Source: Dyadobacter linearis (lineage in GTDB: Bacteria; Bacteroidota; Bacteroidia; Cytophagales; Spirosomataceae). Taken from it: DNA of 64,000 nucleotides. The first letter of the stretch is position 1; each line of letters begins with the position of its first letter. The stretch covers positions 186,001 to 250,000 of the forward strand of contig NZ_CAJRAU010000005.1 in assembly GCF_907165045.1 (NCBI RefSeq), in the 5' to 3' direction. Positions 58,606-64,000 of this stretch are shown one piece after another. Both the position numbers and the translations under genes were made by a program. Below the pieces are notes generated by a model. It saw only the letters and a program-made list of their open reading frames with translations. It was not told the DNA's origin and did no database searches.

Positions 58606-60513
58606 TTAAGCATTTTCCGATAGCTCAAGCCAGCGCATTTCCTTCTCCGCCTGGCTATCTGTAAGCTGCTCAATCTCCTTTGACCAGCTCGCCAGCTCGT
58701 CGTGCGTTCCGCCGCTGTTCAACTTTTTGACTAAAATCGCCTTCCTTTCTTCCATTTTCGCGATATCAGTTTCCAGCTGCTCCATTTCTTTCTGCTCCTT
58801 ATAGCTCAGCTTTTTCTTTGCCGGCGCATTTGCAGCTGGAACAACCGGTGCAGGTACTTTTTCAGCCACAGGCGCCGGGGCAGTATTTACAGGTAATTTA
58901 TTGGCCACTGATGAACTGGTTTTCTTGTCAGATTCCTGTTCGTCCTGGTAATCGCGCAGCTCTGTATAGTTTCCTGGAAAATCGCTGATCTTACCTTCAC
59001 CTTCAAAAACAAATATGTGCTCTACCAGCCTGTCGAGGAAGTACCTGTCGTGGGAAACGATGATCAGACAGCCCGGAAAATTCATCAGGAAATCTTCCAA
59101 TACATTCAGGCTCGCAATATCCAGATCGTTGGTAGGCTCATCGAGGATCAGGAAGTTGGGCTGTTTAATAAGAATCAAAAGTAATTGCAACCGCCGTTTC
59201 TCTCCACCGCTCAGCTTGGAAATAAAATCATATTGTTTGGAAGGCGAGAATAGAAATGCTTCCAGCAACTTACCTACTGTGACCGTTTCGCCGGTTCCGA
59301 GCTGCACTACTTCGGCTACATCTTTTACAATATCAATTACCCGCTGATTTTCGTTGAATGCGAGATCTGTCTGTTTGTAATACCCAAACTGCACGGTCTC
59401 CCCTTTTACGATCTGGCCTTTGTCGGGAGACAATTCGCCGGTGATCATATTCAGCAGCGTGGATTTGCCCATTCCATTTTTACCCACAATACCGATCCTG
59501 TCGCCTTTTCGGAATGTATATTCGAAATCGTCGATCAGCTGGCGCTCGCCAAATCCTTTGCTCACGTGTTCCAGCTCAATGATCTTGCTACCCAGTCTGG
59601 ACGTCCGCACATTCAGTTCCAATTTGGTATCAAACTTCTTCTGGCTTGCTTTCTCTTTTAATTCCTCAAAAGCATCCACGCGGTATTTCGCCTTCGTGCC
59701 CCTCGCTTTGGGCTGTCTTCTGATCCAGTCCAGTTCTTTCCGCATTAAATTTCTGGCTTTATCGATGCCGGCTGCTTCCAGTTCTTCCCGCTCCGCCTTT
59801 TTTTCGAGGAAATAGGAATAGTTACCCTTATAGGAATATGCTGACCCGTGATCGAGTTCGAGTACCTGATTACAAACTGTATCGAGGAAGTACCTGTCGT
59901 GGGTTACTACTAATAATGTAGTATTGGACGTATTGAGATAGTTTTCCAGCCACTCCACGGTATCGAGGTCCAAATGGTTGGTCGGCTCATCTAGGATGAG
60001 CAGGTCCGGATCTTCCAGAAGAACCTTTGCCATCGCAACCCTTTTTTTCTGTCCACCCGAAAGTGTACCGAATGCATTATCGGTGTGGTGAATACCTAAT
60101 CTGCCCAAAACCTCTTTCGTGCGGTACTCAAAATCCCACGCATTGTACTTGTCCATATCCTCCATTACCTCGGCAAGCTCGTCGTGGTCATCCGTTTCGA
60201 TCGCGTGCTCGTAACGTTTTACAACCTGTGCTACGGGGTTATTGGAAGAAAAAATGACTTCGAGTACCGGCAAACTTTCGTCAAATGCAGGACTCTGGTC
60301 CAGATAACCAATGCGGATATCTTTTCTGAAACCGACTTCGCCTTCGTCGGGCGGCATTTTACCTGTGAGTATGTTCAGGAATGTAGTTTTGCCGGTTCCG
60401 TTCGTTCCGATCAGAGCCACTTTGTCTCCCCTGCTAATACCAAAACTGATGTTCCTGAATAACCATTTGTCACCAAATGATTTTGCTATGTTTTCTGCTG
60501 AAAGGTAATTCAT
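58606..60513 (-). CDS. uup: ABC-F family ATPase, Uup type
   Basis: A 635-residue soluble tandem ATPase of the ABC-F group. The first ATPase domain has Walker A IGTNGTGKTTFLNILTG, signature TLSGGQKKRVAMAKVL and Walker B LLILDEPTNHLDLDT. The second has VGKNGMGKSTLLNMITG, LSGGEKRRLQLLLIL and FLILDEPTNDLD. The tail is Ala/Pro-rich followed by a coiled coil (about residues 570-635, EMEQLETDIAKMEERKAILV), as in the C-terminal DNA-binding domain of Uup. Uup is linked to ribosome function and transposon excision in E. coli. A TAACTTTG element lies 26-33 bp upstream of the start. Confidence 0.93.
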   Translation of the reverse strand: MNYLSAENIAKSFGDKWLFRNISFGISRGDKVALIGTNGTGKTTFLNILTGKMPPDEGEVGFRKDIRIGYLDQSPAFDESLPVLEVIFSSNNPVAQVVKRYEHAIETDDHDELAEVMEDMDKYNAWDFEYRTKEVLGRLGIHHTDNAFGTLSGGQKKRVAMAKVLLEDPDLLILDEPTNHLDLDTVEWLENYLNTSNTTLLVVTHDRYFLDTVCNQVLELDHGSAYSYKGNYSYFLEKKAEREELEAAGIDKARNLMRKELDWIRRQPKARGTKAKYRVDAFEELKEKASQKKFDTKLELNVRTSRLGSKIIELEHVSKGFGERQLIDDFEYTFRKGDRIGIVGKNGMGKSTLLNMITGELSPDKGQIVKGETVQFGYYKQTDLAFNENQRVIDIVKDVAEVVQLGTGETVTVGKLLEAFLFSPSKQYDFISKLSGGEKRRLQLLLILIKQPNFLILDEPTNDLDIASLNVLEDFLMNFPGCLIIVSHDRYFLDRLVEHIFVFEGEGKISDFPGNYTELRDYQDEQESDKKTSSSVANKLPVNTAPAPVAEKVPAPVVPAANAPAKKKLSYKEQKEMEQLETDIAKMEERKAILVKKLNSGGTHDELASWSKEIEQLTDSQAEKEMRWLELSENA

Positions 60514-60538
60514 AATGAATGCTAAAATTCGAAGTCTG

Positions 60539-60546
60539 CAAAGTTA
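60539..60546 (-). promoter_or_regulatory. Putative -7 element of uup
   Basis: On the minus strand TAACTTTG matches TAnnTTTG and lies 26-33 nt before the uup ATG at 60513. The -33 region is not convincing. Confidence 0.35.
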
Positions 60547-60652
60547 GAACAGATATCAAACAACTAAGAAAAAATTCGTTTTCATTGGGTAAATAGGCTA
60601 ATATTGCCGCTTATATTCAGTTAAATGGTACCAACCGACCCGTTTTATTATT

Positions 60653-61639
60653 ATGTCTAAACAATCTCTTTTCTTACTCTCAACGCTTCTTTTTTGTTTT
60701 AATGCGCTTGCCCAGGATGCAAACTTCAAAAATTACACACAAAAAATTGGTGGCAGTCCCCAGGTCTATGAAATGGTCGCTATTCCGGGCGGTGAATTTA
60801 TGATGGGCAGCCCTGCCGCAGAAAAAGGCCGCAGGGCCGACGAAGGTCCTCAGCACAAAGTGAAAATCGAACCATTCTGGATGGGGAAAACCGAAGTGAT
60901 CTGGGACATTTATGATCTGTATTCTTTTAAAAATATGGAAAAGGAAATGGCAGCCCGCCACCCTGATCCAGACAAATCAGTCCAAAAAACGGATGCGAGC
61001 ACGCGCCCAAGTCCGCCTTACGTAGATATGTCCTTCGGAATGGGAAGAGCCGGCTATCCTGCGATCAATATGACGCAATATGCTGCTATCCATTTTTGTA
61101 AATGGCTTTATGAAAAAACCGGGATCTTCTATCGTTTGCCGACAGAAGCGGAATGGGAATATGCGGCCCGGGCAGGTTCTAAAACCGCTTATTCATTCGG
61201 AGATGACGCTTCTAAATTGGGCGAATATGCCTGGTTCAAGGGTAATAGCGATGCGGCTTACAAAAAAACCGGACTGAAAAAACCAAATGCCTGGGGACTT
61301 CACGACATGCATGGAAATGTAATGGAGTGGACCTTGGACCAATATATTCCTGACTATTATGCTAAAAAGCCTGCTGGTGAAAAATTTGCGCCTGTAACCG
61401 AGCTTTACCCGAATTCAGTAAGAGGCGGATCCTGGGATGACGAGCCAACTGATTTGAGAAGCGCTGCGCGGATTCCTTCAAAAGCAGACTGGAAAATACT
61501 TGATCCGCAATTGCCGAAAAGCGAATGGTGGCTCACAAGTGCGTCTTTCGTTGGGTTCAGGGTTGTAAGACCTTTGAAAACACCTTCACCGGAAGAAATA
61601 AAGGCATATTACAGCCCTGCACTGATTGAAGACTATTGA
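60653..61639 (+). CDS. Exported SUMF1/FGE-fold protein lacking the formylglycine catalytic cysteines
   Basis: A 328-residue secreted protein (signal ending FNALAQ) with the formylglycine-generating-enzyme/SUMF1 fold: MVAIPGGEFMMGSPAAEKGR near residue 42, EPFWMGKTEVIWDIYD, RLPTEAEWEYAARAGSKTAY near residue 160, LHDMHGNVMEWTLDQY and RGGSWDDEPTDLRSAARI. True sulfatase-activating enzymes carry two catalytic cysteines in the last motif; here those positions are not Cys and the mature protein has only one Cys (HFCKWLYEK). So it is unlikely to make formylglycine. T9SS/gliding proteins GldJ and GldK share this fold but are lipoproteins; this one has no lipobox. Function is unassigned. It is co-transcribed with the oxidoreductase gene 29 bp downstream. 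Confidence 0.85.
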   Translation: MSKQSLFLLSTLLFCFNALAQDANFKNYTQKIGGSPQVYEMVAIPGGEFMMGSPAAEKGRRADEGPQHKVKIEPFWMGKTEVIWDIYDLYSFKNMEKEMAARHPDPDKSVQKTDASTRPSPPYVDMSFGMGRAGYPAINMTQYAAIHFCKWLYEKTGIFYRLPTEAEWEYAARAGSKTAYSFGDDASKLGEYAWFKGNSDAAYKKTGLKKPNAWGLHDMHGNVMEWTLDQYIPDYYAKKPAGEKFAPVTELYPNSVRGGSWDDEPTDLRSAARIPSKADWKILDPQLPKSEWWLTSASFVGFRVVRPLKTPSPEEIKAYYSPALIEDY

Positions 61640-61668
61640 TCAACTTAAAACTCTTAATCTCTTAAAGA

Positions 61669-63012
61669 ATGGAACAAAACCGACGTAATTTCTTGAAAGC
61701 ATCTGGCCTCTTCGCGGGCGGTGCGCTATTGAATCCCCTCACGGGATATGGTTTCAATAGTTCTGTAAACGAAACAATCAAGGTCGCGCTGATAGGTTGC
61801 GGGGGAAGAGGTTCCGGTGCTGCTGCGCAGGCATTGAGTACTTCTCAGAATGTACAGATTGTAGCAATGGCGGACGCATTTAAAGACCGTCTGGATGATG
61901 CTTATAAGAATTTGACTTCAAAAAAATACAAAGACGCAACTGGAAAGATCGTTGACACGAAATTAAAGATCGATGTTCCTGAGGATCGCAAATTTGTCGG
62001 TTTTGATGCATTCAAAAAAGCGATTGCGTTGAAAGATGTTGACGTAGTTATTCTTGCTACTCCTCCGGGTTTCAGACCTTTACACTTTGAGGAGGCTGTT
62101 AAAAACGATAAGCATATTTTTATGGAAAAACCGGTAGCAACTGACGCTCCCGGAATTCGTAAAGTGCTTGAAGTAGCGGAAGAAGCGAAAAAGAAGAAAT
62201 TGAACGTGGTAGTTGGTCTGCAAAGACACTATCAGGCTAATTATATCGAGGCGATCAAAAGGATCCACGACGGCGCGATTGGCGATGTAGTAGGCGGCCA
62301 GGTATATTGGGTAGGAAGCAGCCCCTGGATGAAGGAGCGCAAGCCTAACCAAACTGAAATGGAGTACCAAATGAGAAACTGGTACTACTTCAATTGGTTG
62401 TGCGGAGACCACATTTCTGAGCAGCACGTACACAATATCGACGTTGCAAACTGGGTGAAAAGAGCTTATCCAGTAGAAATTCAAGGAACCGGCGGTCGCC
62501 AGGTTCGTACCGGCAAAGCTTATGGTGAGATTTACGATCACCATACTTTGGACCTTATTTATGCTGATGGAACTGTCATTTCAAGCCAGTGCCGCCAGTT
62601 CGAAGGAACGTGGAACAGGGTTGATGAGGCATTTGTAGGAACAAAAGGCCGCATTGACAGCTTTGAAGGAAATAAGGCCGTTTTGAAAGATTACAAAGGA
62701 GGCGTTATTTATCAACACGATGGTAAAGCTGACAAAAACCCTTACCAAGTAGAGCACGACGAACTATTCGCTGCTATCGCAAAAGGAGAATATAAATTTG
62801 CTGATGCTGAAAACGGAGCGAAAAGTACGATGACTGCTATTATGGGACGTATGGCGACTTACTCCGGTAAAATGGTTACCTGGAAAGAAGCGCTTAACTC
62901 CGACATTAATCTATTCCCGGACAAACTTGCATGGGATGCTATGCCGAAAATTGTTCCAGGCGCAGATGGTCTTTATCCGGTAGCAGTACCAGGAAAAAGC
63001 CAGGTTATCTGA
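61669..63012 (+). CDS. Gfo/Idh/MocA family oxidoreductase with Tat-type signal
   Basis: A 447-residue NAD(P)-dependent oxidoreductase. The N-terminus NRRNFLKASGLFAGGALLNP is a twin-arginine signal, so it is probably exported folded. The nucleotide-binding fold starts IKVALIGCGGRGSGAAAQAL near residue 36. The family EKP motif is HIFMEKPVATDA near residue 155, followed by the substrate-domain segments GLQRHYQANYIEAIKRIHDG and WLCGDHISEQHVHNIDVANW. Such periplasmic members act on sugars or polyols in Bacteroidota; the substrate is unknown. It forms an operon with the SUMF1-fold gene and ends at a very strong terminator. Confidence 0.93.
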   Translation: MEQNRRNFLKASGLFAGGALLNPLTGYGFNSSVNETIKVALIGCGGRGSGAAAQALSTSQNVQIVAMADAFKDRLDDAYKNLTSKKYKDATGKIVDTKLKIDVPEDRKFVGFDAFKKAIALKDVDVVILATPPGFRPLHFEEAVKNDKHIFMEKPVATDAPGIRKVLEVAEEAKKKKLNVVVGLQRHYQANYIEAIKRIHDGAIGDVVGGQVYWVGSSPWMKERKPNQTEMEYQMRNWYYFNWLCGDHISEQHVHNIDVANWVKRAYPVEIQGTGGRQVRTGKAYGEIYDHHTLDLIYADGTVISSQCRQFEGTWNRVDEAFVGTKGRIDSFEGNKAVLKDYKGGVIYQHDGKADKNPYQVEHDELFAAIAKGEYKFADAENGAKSTMTAIMGRMATYSGKMVTWKEALNSDINLFPDKLAWDAMPKIVPGADGLYPVAVPGKSQVI

Positions 63013-63027
63013 GAAAATAATTTTATT

Positions 63028-63070
63028 AAGAAACAAAAAATGGCTCCTCGCGAGCCATTTTTTGTTTCTT
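63028..63070 (+). terminator. Strong terminator after the oxidoreductase operon
   Basis: A perfect 19-bp stem (63028-63046 with 63052-63070) closes on a 5-nt loop, with A-rich left and T-rich right arms. It lies 16 bp after the stop codon. Confidence 0.9.
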
Positions 63071-63148
63071 AACTATTTAAATATCAAACCAATCTTTCTA
63101 TATTAGATAATAGATCCCCATGCTGGTTTTAATGTCGAACGAAACATA

Positions 63149-63349
63149 TTGCTGGTGAAGCTTAGTCTCACAAATGCCGGACTTATTTTGCTCGCCGGGA
63201 TGCTGGTTGTGTTAACCGGCGTGTTCTTACATTCTTCAAAGGCCGAAATGAGTAACCCCGTAATCCTTGGCGGACTTGCTATTGAATTTATCGGTACGAT
63301 CTGGCTGGTATTAAGTTTGAATCAGCGTCGCAAAAAGCACCGGTTATAA
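63149..63349 (+). CDS. Small two-helix membrane protein, function unknown
   Basis: I do not recognise this gene with certainty. The frame has no ATG; the likely starts are TTG at 63149 or GTG at 63155, giving 64-66 residues. Two hydrophobic helices (LTNAGLILLAGMLVVLTGVF and PVILGGLAIEFIGTIWLVLS) are joined by a short polar loop, with a basic tail (NQRRKKHRL) that would sit in the cytoplasm. The two-helix pattern with a Gly-rich first helix and a Glu in the second recalls the N-terminal membrane part of GldL-type gliding/T9SS motor proteins, but it is far too short and the resemblance may be generic. It is convergent with aroC, 4 bp from its stop. Confidence 0.5.
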   Translation: MLVKLSLTNAGLILLAGMLVVLTGVFLHSSKAEMSNPVILGGLAIEFIGTIWLVLSLNQRRKKHRL

Positions 63350-63353
63350 CAGG

Positions 63354-64000
63354 CTATATCTTGCTCGATTTATTCCGGAGATAGAAATCGGCCAATACTA
63401 ATGCAGCCATTGCTTCTACAATTGGCACAGCTCTTGGCACAACGCACGGATCGTGCCTTCCCTTTCCCTGAACCACCACAATATTCCCGTCCTGATCCAA
63501 GCTTTCCTGATCCTGCATGATCGTCGCAACGGGCTTGAATGCGACATTGAAATAAATATCCTGACCATTTGAAATCCCACCCTGCACTCCGCCGGAATGA
63601 TTGGTACGGGTACGAACAGCACCGGTTTCATCGGTATAGAATGCATCATTATGCTCGGAGCCGAGCAAATTCACTCCTTCAAAGCCGCTACCATATTCAA
63701 ACCCTTTAACAGCATTGATACTTAGCATTGCCTTCCCTAATTCTGCATGCAGCTTGTCGAAAACCGGTTCTCCCAAACCAACCGGCGTACCGGTGATCAC
63801 ACAGCTCACAACCCCACCTACGGAGTCGCCAGATTTCCTGACGCTATCAATGTACTCGAACATTTGTTCGGCCATTTCAGGATCAGGGCAACGAACTGCA
63901 TTCTCTTCCGCTTTGCGCAGGTCCAACTCCTGGTAAGGTTTTCCCAATTTCATCCCGCCAACCTGCGACACATAACCGGTAATTTCAATACCGATTTTCC
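63354..64000 (-). CDS. aroC: Chorismate synthase, 5'-truncated by window edge
   Basis: AroC makes chorismate from 5-enolpyruvylshikimate 3-phosphate, the last step of the shikimate pathway, needing reduced FMN. The gene enters from the right edge; the visible 215 codons are the C-terminal two thirds. Family segments include [59 protein letters not shown] (chorismate synthase signature) and [19 protein letters not shown]. The reading frame continues upstream without a stop to the last base. The C-terminus (LRNKSSKI) is complete. Confidence 0.95.
   Translation of the reverse strand, partial: KIGIEITGYVSQVGGMKLGKPYQELDLRKAEENAVRCPDPEMAEQMFEYIDSVRKSGDSVGGVVSCVITGTPVGLGEPVFDKLHAELGKAMLSINAVKGFEYGSGFEGVNLLGSEHNDAFYTDETGAVRTRTNHSGGVQGGISNGQDIYFNVAFKPVATIMQDQESLDQDGNIVVVQGKGRHDPCVVPRAVPIVEAMAALVLADFYLRNKSSKI

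Noticed and set aside
60653..61639. Sulfatase-modifying enzyme
   Set aside because: No cysteine at the FGE active-site positions and no sulfatase gene nearby.

Overview
The window looks like chromosomal DNA of a Bacteroidota bacterium, most likely order Cytophagales (a Dyadobacter/Spirosoma-type organism; this placement is inference from gene content, no search was run). The signs are: type IX secretion (T9SS) C-terminal sorting domains on secreted proteins; repeated -7 elements of the form TAnnTTTG with TTTG/TTG about 18-21 nt upstream, the Bacteroidota sigma-A pattern; few Shine-Dalgarno sequences; a short NuoG; a Bacteroidota-type ECF sigma factor; and a TonB-dependent receptor followed by a beta-propeller lipoprotein behind a cobalamin riboswitch. 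No prophage, insertion sequence, CRISPR array, rRNA or tRNA gene was seen.

Layout. 1-4042: hexuronate catabolism (uxuA-uxaC, translationally coupled, uxaC cut by the left edge), an orphan ECF sigma factor and a divergent LacI-type regulator, with an inverted-repeat patch and a TTCCCGGAA operator-like array between genes. 4061-12710: a DUF349 protein divergent from ettA, then mpl, a LOG-family protein, a PorE-like OmpA protein, an MFS pump and a cytochrome oxidase subunit III. 12789-23831: ispE, an M28 peptidase, xylulokinase, ssb, a small zinc-finger protein, an aldo/keto reductase, two lipoproteins (a SAM hydrolase family member and a Tll0287-like protein), prfA, a hicAB toxin-antitoxin pair with its own palindromic operator, a thioredoxin and a DMT transporter. 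23853-27246: a B12 uptake unit (riboswitch, BtuB-like receptor, BtuG-like lipoprotein, terminator).

27272-37966: a TPR protein, a DEAD-box helicase, fbp, valS, a sensor kinase divergent from a small secreted protein with a shared TTTAAC repeat array between them, then adk and obgE. 38043-43518: two tandem paralogous secreted sialate O-acetylesterase-type proteins with T9SS tails; the first has about six extra Ig-like repeats. 43611-51778: a nuo operon, nuoA to nuoJ, with a textbook promoter and a strong terminator directly after nuoJ; nuoK-N are absent here. 51798-64000: gcvP, a small secreted protein, a metallophosphoesterase, a 73-residue protein with a perfect promoter, YqgE, a gamma-carbonic anhydrase, DedA, Uup, a SUMF1-fold protein plus Gfo/Idh/MocA oxidoreductase operon, a small membrane protein and aroC (cut by the right edge).

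Most of the window is housekeeping or ordinary accessory metabolism. I did not find a clearly new multi-gene system. The best leads are the divergent kinase/secreted-protein pair with its repeat array, the esterase pair with repeat expansion, the split nuo locus, and several well-formed but unassigned operators.
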